In this document: positions 1 to 9,047 of the stretch, one piece after another | Numbering within the stretch: the first letter of the stretch is position 1 | How the letters are laid out: the number at the start of each line of letters is the position of its first letter | Assembly: GCF_022549495.1 (NCBI RefSeq) | Contig: NZ_JAKZGD010000003.1 | Location: 1-64,000 of the forward strand | DNA: 64,000 nucleotides | Reading direction: 5' to 3' | Origin: Acinetobacter sp. ANC 4805 | Lineage (GTDB): Bacteria; Pseudomonadota; Gammaproteobacteria; Pseudomonadales; Moraxellaceae | Translations under genes and position numbers: made by a program | Notes under the pieces: model-generated | What the model was told of the DNA's origin: nothing | Databases searched by the model: none | The model's input: only the letters and a program-made list of their open reading frames with translations

Positions 1-78
1 TATCGAAACAGAAGAAAACGATTTGGTTTAAGGATGAATTTAATTGCTGGGCTGATTAACTGGATGAGTCAAAATTAA
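1..78 (+). CDS. C-terminal tail of a probable IS5-family transposase (partial)
   Basis: An open frame enters from the left edge and ends at a TAA after 25 codons. The visible peptide contains RNRRKRFGLRMNLIAG, a basic stretch followed by LNLIAG-like residues that resembles the C-terminus of IS5-family DDE transposases as I recall it. It stops just before an inverted-repeat-like end sequence, as expected for an IS. The rest of the gene is outside the window, so the family call is tentative. Confidence 0.45.
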   Translation, partial: YRNRRKRFGLRMNLIAGLINWMSQN

Positions 79-94
79 CTTTCGCAAGAGATCT
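79..94. repeat. Probable terminal inverted repeat of the left-edge IS
   Basis: ACTTTCGCAAGAGATC lies directly after the transposase stop codon. Nearly the same sequence (TTTTGCGAGAGATC) and its inverse (GATCTCTTGCAAGAG) bracket a 96-bp segment at 28589-28684, which supports reading it as a transposable-element end. Confidence 0.4.
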
Positions 95-172
95 AATAAC
101 TTTTAGCTGAATCGGTTATTATATTTATGAATATGTGAAGTGAAACTGATTTTTGTTATTTGATTAAAATAA

Positions 173-445
173 TTAGCTGAAATCTAAACCATGTTGCTTA
201 ATCTCTTTTTGAATTGAAGAAAACCATTTACAATGAGATAAAGGAGATTCCTTAAGTAGTAACTCAATGGTTAGTTTTTTAAAATAAGCATGATCATCAT
301 TTGAAGAAGTATAATTATAAAAATTAGTGCATAGCACCGCATATTGTTTTGTGTTTAAGCAATATAAACAAACGTATTCCGCAAGTTGTTGATCAGAAAT
401 CCGCTTGAATATTGGCATGAGTTGATATAGATCATTTTGTTCCAT
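173..445 (-). CDS. Hypothetical protein, 90 aa
   Basis: Small acidic/neutral protein with no signal peptide, membrane segment or motif that I recognise; it has three Cys in the first half (CLYCLN and VLC). A GGAAA sequence lies six bases before the ATG. It starts 27 bp downstream of the sbcC stop on the same strand, so it could be the last gene of the sbcD-sbcC transcript. The lack of a recognised family leaves open that it is poorly conserved or decaying. Confidence 0.5.
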   Translation of the reverse strand: MEQNDLYQLMPIFKRISDQQLAEYVCLYCLNTKQYAVLCTNFYNYTSSNDDHAYFKKLTIELLLKESPLSHCKWFSSIQKEIKQHGLDFS

Positions 446-472
446 TTTTGATTTCCATAAGCATAATTATAT

Positions 473-3400
473 TTATCCCACCACTTCAATCCGACTTGAA
501 CCTGATCCGAGTGGTTGTACTTGGATTTGCACAGGAATACGTTCATGCATTTCCTGAATATGGGAAATTAAAATGACTTTACGCCCTTGGCTTTGCAACT
601 GATCTAGAGCATTCATCACCATATGCAAAGAAGATGCATCCAATGTACCAAAGCCTTCATCAATAAACAGGGATTCAATTTTCATTGAACCAGACGCCAT
701 ATTGGCTATCGCCAATGAAATCGCAAGGGCAGTGAGGAAGGACTCACCACCAGACAGAGAAGCCACCGAACGGGTTTCGCCATCCATATCATGGTCAATG
801 ATGGCTAGGCTGAGGGAATTATCCAAACGTTTTAAAGTATAACGCTGTGACAACATTGTGAGTTGTTGGTTAGCATATTCAAGCAGAATATCCAGATTAT
901 ATTGCTGAGCTAAGTCACGGAAATCTTTACCTTTGGAATCGCCAATTAAACTAGAAATCTTATTCCAACGGTGTTCCTGCTGCTGAATCTGTTGGATTTG
1001 ATCTGCAAATTGCTTTTGCTTGGCAAGGTTTTGTTGATGTACTTCTAATTTCAGTTTGAACTGATCACGTTGTTCAGCTTGCTGCTGTAAGTTCTCATGA
1101 TTGAGGTGGATATGTTTAAGCAACTGCATATGATCAATTTTAGGTTGTTGCTGTTGATGCATCTGTAATTGCTGTTGTAGCGTTTTCAGTGCAGAGGTTG
1201 CTTCATTGAGCAAGCGTTCTGCATTTTGTAGGGATGTACGAATCTGCTGTTCTTGCTCAGCACGAATAGAAAGTAAGTCAGCTAATTGATGTTCTTCAAA
1301 CTCAGGATGCTGGTTTAACCATGCTCGAATTTCAGTTTTGGTTTGAGCAACGGTGGTTTGTTGCTGTTGTTGTTGGGCCTTGAGTTGTTCCAGTTCATTT
1401 TTCTGCTGTTCAAAATTTTGACGAGCCTGTTCAAAACCTTGCTTGATCTGCTGATATTGATTTTGAAGTTGCTGACGCTGTTGATCGTGTTGGTTTAGCC
1501 ATTCATTGGCTTTGAGTTCAGTCAAACCTGTCATTGCCACAATTAATTTATGCGCTGATTCTGTATTTTGTTTGCCTTTAAGTTCGGTGTCTTTGAGTTG
1601 CTGATTAAACTCGGCATGTTGAGTAATTAAGCTGGTTAAATTGGACTTTAATAGATTCAGTTGCTGTTCAAGCTGTTGTTGTTGTTTGCTGAGTGTTTCA
1701 GCTTGTTCAAGTTGTTGAACGCGTTGCTGCAAACGTAGTTCTAGCTGCTGGACGTAGCTCAGTGTTTGCTGCTGCCATAAGCCTCGTTCATTGCTGCTCA
1801 GACAATCTACAACATGTTGAATCTGTAGCTGTGACTGCTGTACGCTTTCGAGTTGATAGCGGATATTTTGAATCGTTTGGGTTAGGTGATAGTGGTCTTT
1901 ATTGGCCTGATGCAGTTGTTGTAATTCAATCTCAGTCTGCTGTTTGAGTTGAGTTGCTTCACTCGTCCATTGTTGTTGAGCTACCGTGATTTCAGCATGT
2001 GGTTGGGTTAAATCTAACTGAATGTCGAACTGTGCTGCATGTTTGACTAATTCTTGATGTTGCAGTTTGAATTTGTCATCCGCTTGTTGCATGGCAGATT
2101 GCAATTGCGTCAGTTCGGTACGAATCTGGGTAAATTGCTGCTGTGTGTTTTGCCAAAGTTGAAAGCATTGTTGCTCTTGTTGAATGGCCTGTTGCTCTTG
2201 CTGTTGTTGCAACTCATACAGGGCTTTGGAGAGCTGACTTGCATCATCACGATAGGGGTGTTCGGTGCTGCCACAGACCAGACAGGCTTCGCCGTGTCTG
2301 AGTTCTGCACGGAGATGTTCAATATTTTCAGCATGCAATAAACGTTGTTGTTGCAATATCTGCTGCAATTTTTCCCGCTCATTCTTGGCAGACTGGAATT
2401 CACCTTGGCTAGTTTGCAGTTGTTGGTCAAGCTGCTGATGTTGTAGCTGCGTGCTACTGAGCTTATGGCCTAGTTCATCACGTTCTTTTTTAAGTTCAAA
2501 ATAATGCTGTAACTTTTGTTGAATCAGATCTAGTTGATTCAATCGGGACTGTTGCTGTTCCCTGAGTTTTTGTTTCTGTTCAAGCTGACTTTCAATCTGT
2601 TGCGGTGTGCCAAATTTTTGAATGAGCTCATTCAATACGATCTGATCTTGTTCAAGCTTGGATTGTGCCTGTTGAATCGAACCTAAATTCTGTTCGACTT
2701 TTTGATACTGCTGAATAAATTGTTTCAGTTGTTGAATGTGCGCATTCAGACCTTTATCCAAAGTGGAGAATTGTGCGCTCTGTTGCAACTGTTCAGAACA
2801 GCTTTGTTGTTGTATCGATAGGCTATGGCGACTTTGTTCAAACTGCTGTTGTTGCTCAAGCAAAGGTCGTTGTTGTGCTTCGTTTTGGTTTAAGCGAACT
2901 TTGGTTTTTTTATATTCATCGGCAATGTATTCACGTTCCTGTACATATTTACGCACTTGGGTGAGTTCATGCTGATGCTTTTGTTCAAAACTCTGGAATT
3001 GCTGTAAGGCTGTTTCCGCTTGCGTATAAGCCGCTTTTTCTTGCTCAAATTGGGTGTTTAAAGCGCTAAAGTGCTGCTGCTTGTGTTGAATCTGGGGTTC
3101 AAGCTGTTGTAGTGCTTTTTCCAGTTGTTGTTGTTGGAACACAATCGGACGAATGCCTGAAAAGATTTCGAGTTGGCTGAGTCGATTGCGATCTTCGGCT
3201 AAAGCCTGATGTGCTTGAATTTGAATGTCATGCTGTTGCTGTTTTAGTGTGATTTCAGTTTCGAGTTTCTGTCGCTGTTCAAACCATTGTTGCTGTTGAT
3301 TAAGCAGAACTTTGTCGGCTTCCAACTGTTGAACCTGTTGTTGTATCTGCTGAAATTGAGTCTGTAATTCAGCAATCTCTTCATCTGAACGGATTTCAAT

Positions 3401-4069
3401 ATGACCGAGCACATTTTCCAGTTGCTTGCGCTGGTTGCTGATTTCACGGGTTTTTTCAAACGCCAGTTGTCCAATTTTGGCAAAAATACTGGAGTTGGTC
3501 AGATATTCGAGTAATTCACCACGTTCATTATCACGGGCCTTTAAAAACGCAGTGACTTCGGACTGCGCCAACAGTACCGCACGGGTGAATTGCTCAAAAC
3601 TGAGTTGGGTAATCTGTTGAATATGTGCTTCAACCGCTTTGGTTTTATCTGCAATCACTACGCCGTCGGTCAGGCATTTCAGTGAGCGTTGCACACTTTG
3701 CAGTTTGCCACTGGCATTTTCACGGGCACGTTTAATTTCCCAACGTGCGAGGTAATGTTTCTGATCTTGCGCCACAAAACATAGTTCAGCAAAACCATGT
3801 CCAGTGCCACGACGTAGAACCGTGAGGGGAGAATTGGTGAGCAGCTCTGAACCATCCACATCTAATAGTTTGCCGTCACTTTCTTTAAGGCGGGGAATCT
3901 TATTAAATAAGGCCAGACACATGGCATCTAAAATCGTAGATTTACCTGCGCCCGTTTTTCCGACAATGGCAATCAGTCCTGCATTTGCTAAAGGCTCAGT
4001 TTCAAAATCAATAAAATGCTCATCTGCCAGAGATGCCAAATTTTTCAGTCGAATTGATAAAATTTTCAT
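473..4069 (-). CDS. sbcC: Exonuclease subunit SbcC (SMC/Rad50-like ATPase)
   Basis: Large subunit of the SbcCD (bacterial Mre11-Rad50) nuclease, which cleaves DNA hairpins and processes double-strand ends. The 1198-aa protein has the N-terminal Walker A (GKTGAGKST, residues 37-45), two long coiled-coil arms, a zinc hook with CLVCG near residue 595, and the C-terminal ABC signature LSGGES (about 1105) with Walker B SLFIDE (about 1133). It follows sbcD with a 9-bp gap, so the two are co-transcribed. The coiled-coil arms are extraordinarily rich in glutamine (many Q4-Q6 runs), which makes the DNA repetitive in CAA/CAG. Confidence 0.95.
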   Translation of the reverse strand: MKILSIRLKNLASLADEHFIDFETEPLANAGLIAIVGKTGAGKSTILDAMCLALFNKIPRLKESDGKLLDVDGSELLTNSPLTVLRRGTGHGFAELCFVAQDQKHYLARWEIKRARENASGKLQSVQRSLKCLTDGVVIADKTKAVEAHIQQITQLSFEQFTRAVLLAQSEVTAFLKARDNERGELLEYLTNSSIFAKIGQLAFEKTREISNQRKQLENVLGHIEIRSDEEIAELQTQFQQIQQQVQQLEADKVLLNQQQQWFEQRQKLETEITLKQQQHDIQIQAHQALAEDRNRLSQLEIFSGIRPIVFQQQQLEKALQQLEPQIQHKQQHFSALNTQFEQEKAAYTQAETALQQFQSFEQKHQHELTQVRKYVQEREYIADEYKKTKVRLNQNEAQQRPLLEQQQQFEQSRHSLSIQQQSCSEQLQQSAQFSTLDKGLNAHIQQLKQFIQQYQKVEQNLGSIQQAQSKLEQDQIVLNELIQKFGTPQQIESQLEQKQKLREQQQSRLNQLDLIQQKLQHYFELKKERDELGHKLSSTQLQHQQLDQQLQTSQGEFQSAKNEREKLQQILQQQRLLHAENIEHLRAELRHGEACLVCGSTEHPYRDDASQLSKALYELQQQQEQQAIQQEQQCFQLWQNTQQQFTQIRTELTQLQSAMQQADDKFKLQHQELVKHAAQFDIQLDLTQPHAEITVAQQQWTSEATQLKQQTEIELQQLHQANKDHYHLTQTIQNIRYQLESVQQSQLQIQHVVDCLSSNERGLWQQQTLSYVQQLELRLQQRVQQLEQAETLSKQQQQLEQQLNLLKSNLTSLITQHAEFNQQLKDTELKGKQNTESAHKLIVAMTGLTELKANEWLNQHDQQRQQLQNQYQQIKQGFEQARQNFEQQKNELEQLKAQQQQQQTTVAQTKTEIRAWLNQHPEFEEHQLADLLSIRAEQEQQIRTSLQNAERLLNEATSALKTLQQQLQMHQQQQPKIDHMQLLKHIHLNHENLQQQAEQRDQFKLKLEVHQQNLAKQKQFADQIQQIQQQEHRWNKISSLIGDSKGKDFRDLAQQYNLDILLEYANQQLTMLSQRYTLKRLDNSLSLAIIDHDMDGETRSVASLSGGESFLTALAISLAIANMASGSMKIESLFIDEGFGTLDASSLHMVMNALDQLQSQGRKVILISHIQEMHERIPVQIQVQPLGSGSSRIEVVG

Positions 4070-4078
4070 GGCAGGTCC

Positions 4079-5329
4079 TTAAACAGTCTGATCATCTTCA
4101 AGTTGCTTTTGTGCTTCTGCGACCAAACTCATAAAATCTTGAGTGACCTCATCATCAGCGTGATAGCCTTTTTTCTCCCAAATTTGCTGAAATAGTTTTT
4201 CGGGTGTCGGCGGTTCTAAGCTAATAGTTTGCTTGTTCTCGGCATTACTCTCATTGGATAGATATTGTCTGGAAATCCGCACCAGGCGATAGCGATCTTT
4301 GGGCAAGGCATCTTCAAATTGTTGTCGTAAATTGGGCTGTGGTGGCGTCGAGGTATGATATTCGATATCGATATATTCACGATGCTCAAGATTTTCGATC
4401 GGTTCATTTGGCAGATTGCGAAGATGTTGCATGACCGCTGTCAGTTCATCTTTAACTTTATGCAGTTGAATACTTCGTGGTATCGCTAAAGCTTCAAAGT
4501 TAAACGAATTTTCACTTTTTGTAGGATCAATGCTGACCTCAACCACTTGGTGCTTATAGTTGATTTCACTAAATGACAGTGGAATCGGTGAGCCGCTATA
4601 ACGAATATGTGTATGCTGTACCTTTTGCGGTTTATGCAGATGCCCCAGTGCCACATAATCAATGCTGTCGTCGAACAGAGCCGTAGATAGCGCTTCTTCA
4701 TTGCCAATAATAATCGGGCGTTCTGAATCGGAAGTTTCCCCACCTTGCATGTGGGCATGTGACATCAGGATTAGGGCTTGATCATCGGTTTTGCGACGTT
4801 TCGCTTCAGCAATCAGTTGTTGGTGTAGGTAGGCAATCGCATTTTGGCTATTGGTGGTGTGTTCATTAAAACCCGTAATTTCGGCAGGGCGTAGAAATGG
4901 CAGGGCAATACACCATGCGACAATCTGCTTTTGTTGATCATAAATCGGCAAAATTAAACGTTCTAAATCGAGGCTTTTATCTTGATTCCAACGAATCACC
5001 CCAACGGTTTTGGCATTATATTTTTCTAATAATGGCTCTACTTGTTCAATGCGATAACCCGAGTCATGATTGCCAGCAATCATTAAGGTTTGCATATGTG
5101 GGGCAAGCTCATGTGCATCAGCAAGGAATTGATATAGTTGTTTTTGTGCCTGTGAACTCGGATTAATCACATCAAAGATATCGCCCGCAATCAATAAGGC
5201 ATGTGGTTGTTTTAGCTTTATTTGCTCAAGTAACCATGCCAAGAATTGTTCATGTTCGTAATGACGAGAATGGTTATAAAAAAATTGTCCCAAATGCCAG
5301 TCAGACGTATGAAAAAAACGCACGGTCAT
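4079..5329 (-). CDS. sbcD: Exonuclease subunit SbcD (Mre11-like nuclease)
   Basis: Calcineurin-like metallophosphoesterase subunit of SbcCD, 416 aa. The metal-binding motifs are in order: SDWHLGQ (9-15), GD (49-50), GNHDSG (86-91), SHAHMQGG and GHLHKP. The start at 5329 is chosen because SbcD proteins begin with a short strand right before the DxH motif (MTVRFFHTSDWH); an in-frame ATG 14 codons upstream would add a hydrophobic, non-conserved extension. It is the first gene of the sbcDC pair and has no close upstream gene on its strand. Confidence 0.95.
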   Translation of the reverse strand: MTVRFFHTSDWHLGQFFYNHSRHYEHEQFLAWLLEQIKLKQPHALLIAGDIFDVINPSSQAQKQLYQFLADAHELAPHMQTLMIAGNHDSGYRIEQVEPLLEKYNAKTVGVIRWNQDKSLDLERLILPIYDQQKQIVAWCIALPFLRPAEITGFNEHTTNSQNAIAYLHQQLIAEAKRRKTDDQALILMSHAHMQGGETSDSERPIIIGNEEALSTALFDDSIDYVALGHLHKPQKVQHTHIRYSGSPIPLSFSEINYKHQVVEVSIDPTKSENSFNFEALAIPRSIQLHKVKDELTAVMQHLRNLPNEPIENLEHREYIDIEYHTSTPPQPNLRQQFEDALPKDRYRLVRISRQYLSNESNAENKQTISLEPPTPEKLFQQIWEKKGYHADDEVTQDFMSLVAEAQKQLEDDQTV

Positions 5330-5431
5330 GAAATAGAAAATCCCTATTTTTGAATAGGGATAAGGTAGCATAAATTAAAGATAAAATTTGAGTGGATAAG
5401 GCAATTTAACCTTTGTTGTCTGATAATGATT

Positions 5432-6154
5432 TTAGCTTTGTGCCCAGATAAATTCGCAATTCTCGAAGTTTAAATTCTTTAAATCTTCTTTGGATATGAG
5501 GACAGTAAAAACACCTTCATCGTTAAATCCATTTTCTCCAATTTGTAGCAAAATGATTCGATCCGAAAATGTAATGTGTTCAACTTCTTCTTGTCCAGAC
5601 TGACAATTGGTATAAATACCAAAGATTTTAGATGTGTTACAACCTATAAAACTGTCCCAAACTTGACCATTTTCATTCATTTCTTCTTGTTCATATTCAT
5701 CTTCTGGTTCTCGGAAACGTTCATCAAATGTTTCTGTATCAGCGAAAATATCCTGAATTAGAACACCTGAGAAAAAATTATCTTCATGCTCTTTTATAAC
5801 TCTGACTAATTTTTCATTTGGTGTATCTGTGTAAATGACTTTACCTTTGTCATTCATAATATCTGCAAAGAAAATAAGTTGTCCTGTTTTAGGTAAAAGC
5901 CCTGATTTGTCAAATGGGGAAAATTGAGTTAAATCGAGTTGTGCTGCAAAACATAAGTCTTCTGGATATTCAGATCCATTTGGTAAATCAACAATTGCTC
6001 CACCATATCGGGATTGCCCTAATAAGATATTCATTTCGGTATGGGCGACATCATTTTCCCCCATCCAACTTGGGCTGCCGAGTGATGCTGGATAATATTG
6101 TTGGTTGTCTGCTGTGAATCTTATGATTTCAAATATCTGCTTAGTGTTGATCAT
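5432..6154 (-). CDS. DUF1963 / YwqG-like protein, 240 aa
   Basis: Soluble acidic protein whose sequence fits the DUF1963 (YwqG) family as I know it: an N-terminal QYYPASLGSPSWMG-like region, a central QLDLTQ and QLIFFAD strand pair, and a C-terminal LLQIGENG strand. Biochemical function is not established for the family; members are sometimes found among toxin-immunity and polymorphic-toxin gene arrays. There is no signal peptide or membrane segment. It stands alone between sbcD and a crotonase gene. Confidence 0.7.
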   Translation of the reverse strand: MINTKQIFEIIRFTADNQQYYPASLGSPSWMGENDVAHTEMNILLGQSRYGGAIVDLPNGSEYPEDLCFAAQLDLTQFSPFDKSGLLPKTGQLIFFADIMNDKGKVIYTDTPNEKLVRVIKEHEDNFFSGVLIQDIFADTETFDERFREPEDEYEQEEMNENGQVWDSFIGCNTSKIFGIYTNCQSGQEEVEHITFSDRIILLQIGENGFNDEGVFTVLISKEDLKNLNFENCEFIWAQS

Positions 6155-6430
6155 AAATTTTTCTTAGGATTAAGTTGTAGAGTGAATGAAAATTGAAGTA
6201 AGCATAAATCATTGGTAAAGATTTTAGTTGTTCGAAAACACCTGAGCGTAGAAGATTATTATCTAGTATTAATAAAAATCAATGATTCTAGTGATAATAA
6301 ACCTTTATCGAACTCTCAACCAAGAAGTAGTTTTATGGTGAGAATAGGGATACATGATATGCCTTGATCATTCTTAAACGATCAACTAGTTTGGTATCAA
6401 AGACATCATTATAAAATGAGGAAATAGAAA

Positions 6431-7213
6431 ATGAGCTTAGGAAAAGTCAGCCGCGAAATTATTGATCATATTATGTTGATTGGCTTAGACCGAGTGGCAA
6501 AACGAAATGCCTTTGATAGTCATATGATTGCAGATTTATCTTTAGCTTTAACCGAATATGAAAATAATCCTGAATTACGCTGTGCTGTCATTTTTGCACA
6601 TGGTGATCATTTCACAGCGGGTTTAGACCTTGTTGAATTACAACCTAAAATCCCCCAAGGAATTTTTAGTTTCGAAGAAGGTCAAATTAATCCTTGGGGT
6701 GTCGGCGGTCGGCATCGAACTAAACCTGTGGTCGTAGCTGTACAAGGAATCTGTTATACCGCTGGGGTAGAGTTAATGTTGAATGCAGATGTCGTCGTCG
6801 CTAGCGAAGACACGATTTTTGGTCAGCTTGAAGTGCTACGTGGAATTATGCCTTTTGGTGGAGCAACCGTACGTTTTGTGCAGGCAGCAGGTTGGCAAAA
6901 AGCCATGCCGTATTTATTGACAGGGAAAACCTTTGATACTCAAAAAGCCAATCAATTGAATCTCGTATCTGAGATTGTTGAAAAAGGTAAGCAGCTTGAG
7001 CGTGCTATCGAGATCGCACAAGAAATTTGTATTGCTGCACCGCTTGCAGTGCAGGCTTTATTAGCTTCGGCAACTGATGGCGTGACTTTAGGACAGACGG
7101 TTGCTTTTGAAAAAATGGATAATTATCTCAAACCTTTATTTGAATCTGAAGATGCTCAAGAAGGGGTTAGAGCCATGCTTGAAAGACGTCTGCCACAGTT
7201 TAAGGGTAAATAA
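6431..7213 (+). CDS. Crotonase / enoyl-CoA hydratase family protein
   Basis: Crotonase-fold protein of 260 aa. The first oxyanion-hole segment is seen in GDHFTAGLDLVEL (about residues 57-70) and the second in CYTAGVELMLNADVVVAS (about 107-125). Such enzymes hydrate, isomerise or hydrolyse acyl-CoA thioesters; the substrate cannot be told from sequence. The second segment has CYTAGVE where many enoyl-CoA hydratases have GxAxGGG, which warns against a strict hydratase call. A GAGGAA ribosome-binding site lies eight bases before the ATG. It is monocistronic. Confidence 0.85.
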   Translation: MSLGKVSREIIDHIMLIGLDRVAKRNAFDSHMIADLSLALTEYENNPELRCAVIFAHGDHFTAGLDLVELQPKIPQGIFSFEEGQINPWGVGGRHRTKPVVVAVQGICYTAGVELMLNADVVVASEDTIFGQLEVLRGIMPFGGATVRFVQAAGWQKAMPYLLTGKTFDTQKANQLNLVSEIVEKGKQLERAIEIAQEICIAAPLAVQALLASATDGVTLGQTVAFEKMDNYLKPLFESEDAQEGVRAMLERRLPQFKGK

Positions 7214-7278
7214 GTCCAAAATTCTATTTTAATCATCAAGTAAAAATACGATAAGTTGATTTAGAGTTTTTAGGGAGG

Positions 7279-7674
7279 CTATCCCAATTCTTTAAAATCT
7301 AAATCAACTTGTTGGATTTCATTCGTGCCATGAAACCAAATATAGACTAGATCAGAAAGCGTATGTTGGTCGTGTGCCTGTGGAAGAAAAACTAAATAAT
7401 CTCCACATTCATTACGGGCGATTGCAATTGCATGTAATGGAAAACCAGTCCATTGTTTCGCAATTTTTGTTTCATGCAAGATATGGTTGCTTGTACGCAT
7501 TTTTCTTTTTTGATTAGATTGATCGAAAAATGGAAAAATTTGCCAGTCATCATCTTGAACAAAAACATCACCACCATTTTCGATCATCATTTTATTTTTA
7601 AAAGATGTTGGAAATACAAGGTTGAGTTGTTTTTCAGCCGCTAGAATATATTGTTCCTCAATTGGAAAAGCCAT
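7279..7674 (-). CDS. SMI1/KNR4 (SUKH) family protein, 131 aa
   Basis: The order of motifs (IEEQYILAAEKQL, LPxSFK-like FPTSFKNKMM, ENGGDVF, then a WTGFP...IARNECGDYLVF core) matches SUKH-domain proteins. Many bacterial SUKH proteins act as immunity proteins against nuclease or other polymorphic toxins; others are orphans. No toxin gene is visible beside it. It begins three bases after the stop of the upstream zinc-ribbon membrane protein, so the two are likely translated from one message. Confidence 0.75.
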   Translation of the reverse strand: MAFPIEEQYILAAEKQLNLVFPTSFKNKMMIENGGDVFVQDDDWQIFPFFDQSNQKRKMRTSNHILHETKIAKQWTGFPLHAIAIARNECGDYLVFLPQAHDQHTLSDLVYIWFHGTNEIQQVDLDFKELG

Positions 7675-7677
7675 GAA

Positions 7678-8331
7678 TTATCTTCTTTCAGGCTTATATT
7701 GTGATTGTATTTTTTTCAATGCATGAAATAGGTAGTGGTGTCTTTCTGGAGGAAGCCCTAAGCCGAAACTAATTGGTTGATTTGCATCAATTACGATTTG
7801 AGCTTGCTGTTTATTGGATGAATTAGTTGAACGGTTTTCTCTAATTCGACTAACGTCATGCCAATTAAAGTATTTTGATTTTCCTATTCTGCCAATTCCA
7901 GTAAAAACACGTCCACCTTGTTGATTAATGGTGAGCTCGATTTTACCGAATAGCATCATCAGTGTAAGTGAACCAAAAATGATGGTTCCAATCAGAAAGG
8001 GGATACCAAATAAACTTTGTAAAAGGCTAAATTGCTGTTTTGCGATTTGAGTACCATAAATGCCACCCAATGAGCCACCAGACCAAATCAACATAAAGGG
8101 TACTAAAAAGAAAGCAATTGGGCTTCTTAGTGTTGCTCCCAATTTGATTTCTTGCAGATTGTTTTTATACCAAGTACCACGTGGTGGTTGATTGATATCA
8201 AACGCATATGTTGGCGTATCAAAATTCTCTGAAACACGGAAAATATGGTTGCAAGCTTGGCATTTCCCCATATCAGTTTGGATATTTATATTCTCATTTA
8301 TGACGTCAACTTGGCAGTTTGGACATTTCAT
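7678..8331 (-). CDS. Membrane protein with N-terminal zinc ribbon
   Basis: The protein opens with MKCPNC and a second CQAC about 22 residues on, a CxxC-CxxC zinc-ribbon. Two hydrophobic segments follow (around IAFFLVPFMLIWSGG and GIPFLIGTIIFGSLTLMML), then a soluble C-terminal domain. I chose the start at the zinc-ribbon Met (217 aa); the open frame continues 28 codons upstream, but that extension is unlike a zinc-ribbon N-terminus and contains a possible -10 box (TATACT). Function is unknown. The gene runs directly into the SUKH gene with a three-base gap, so a shared role is possible. Confidence 0.6.
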   Translation of the reverse strand: MKCPNCQVDVINENINIQTDMGKCQACNHIFRVSENFDTPTYAFDINQPPRGTWYKNNLQEIKLGATLRSPIAFFLVPFMLIWSGGSLGGIYGTQIAKQQFSLLQSLFGIPFLIGTIIFGSLTLMMLFGKIELTINQQGGRVFTGIGRIGKSKYFNWHDVSRIRENRSTNSSNKQQAQIVIDANQPISFGLGLPPERHHYLFHALKKIQSQYKPERR

Positions 8332-8380
8332 TTTTATAGGGCTTAACTCGCTTAATTTTATGAATTTTAGTATAGCATTG

Positions 8381-8602
8381 TCATTTTGCATTCTCATCAA
8401 TTTCATATCGAGCAAAGACGTGATGATCTAAATTCATGAAATAGTCTTGCCAATAACAGTTATGGATTACACGTTTATTCAGCGTGAAAATACCACTTAA
8501 AGTTAAAATACTCATTGCGGTTTTATCAAAGCTTTCTATTTTAATATGACCTGTAAATGCATTTACAGCACCCAGTGGATGGTATGGCAACGAGCATTGC
8601 AA
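8381..8602 (-). pseudogene. Probable truncated gene remnant
   Basis: An open frame of 73 codons without a good ATG (it opens at TTG, with a stop codon nine codons upstream in the same frame) encodes a protein-like sequence, for example IKIESFDKTAMSILTLSG and YWQDYFMNLDHHVF. No ribosome-binding site fits. It looks like the C-terminal piece of a lost gene rather than a functional small gene, but I do not recognise the parent family. Confidence 0.3.
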
Positions 8603-8779
8603 TACGCTGTCGTGAACACTTTTGTTTTAATAGGATAATATTCAATTGAAAGATTTTCTATTTTTCTAAAGTCTTAACTGAACATAGATGTGCATCGCAT
8701 TGTGAACTTGAAAATTGAATTTCAAAATATATGACATGGTTTATATTCTGATTTTTTTATTTTTGAGCATTATAAAAAA

Positions 8780-8816
8780 TAAAAACCGACGATTCGAGTG
8801 ATGAGAAATCGTCGGT
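8780..8816 (-). terminator. Rho-independent terminator
   Basis: Perfect 10-bp stem (8785-8794 with 8807-8816), 12-base loop, and TTTTT on the minus strand. It has no annotated protein gene immediately upstream, which is why a small RNA is suspected. Confidence 0.75.
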
Positions 8817-8979
8817 CAAAATCTTTATCAACGGTTTTGGCTGCTAACAAAACCATAATTAAAGATAGAAAGTCATAATGAAAGGTCACCGAAAAATATT
8901 GCGGATGCCGTGCAATCAACATTCGGTTGCTGCGACCTTGTACCCTATATAACGCCACGAGATGTGGATTGGTTGACAT
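8780..8979 (-). ncRNA. Candidate small RNA or leader ending in a terminator
   Basis: On the minus strand a 10-bp stem (ACCGACGATT at 8785-8794 pairing with AATCGTCGGT at 8807-8816) is followed by a T-run, and a second hairpin (GGTTTTG/CAAAACC) lies about 20 bases upstream. A paired hairpin and terminator without an upstream gene suggests a small RNA or attenuator-like leader. A 69-codon open frame crosses the whole structure and ends inside the T-run, so it is unlikely to be a real protein. The 5' end and promoter are not identifiable. Confidence 0.3.
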
Positions 8980-9047
8980 AAAAATGAAAAAAAAGTGAAA
9001 AAAATTTATAATTATTTTTTGAAGTGAATTAGATTTGGTTTATTTGT

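Larger units (their letters stand above)
8603..9047. other. Gene-poor stretch with a terminator and possible small RNA
   Basis: No convincing protein gene is present in these 445 bases. The only strong structures are on the minus strand: a GGTTTTG/CAAAACC hairpin near 8833-8854 and a rho-independent terminator at 8780-8816. Confidence 0.5.

Noticed and set aside
1693..3620. Several plus-strand frames opposite sbcC
   Set aside because: All are antisense to the Gln-rich coiled-coil region, whose CAA/CAG bias creates long Leu/Cys/Val-rich reverse frames; no ribosome-binding sites or family resemblance.
8770..8979. 69-codon minus-strand frame as a protein gene
   Set aside because: It ends inside a rho-independent terminator and covers two hairpins, so an RNA reading is more likely.
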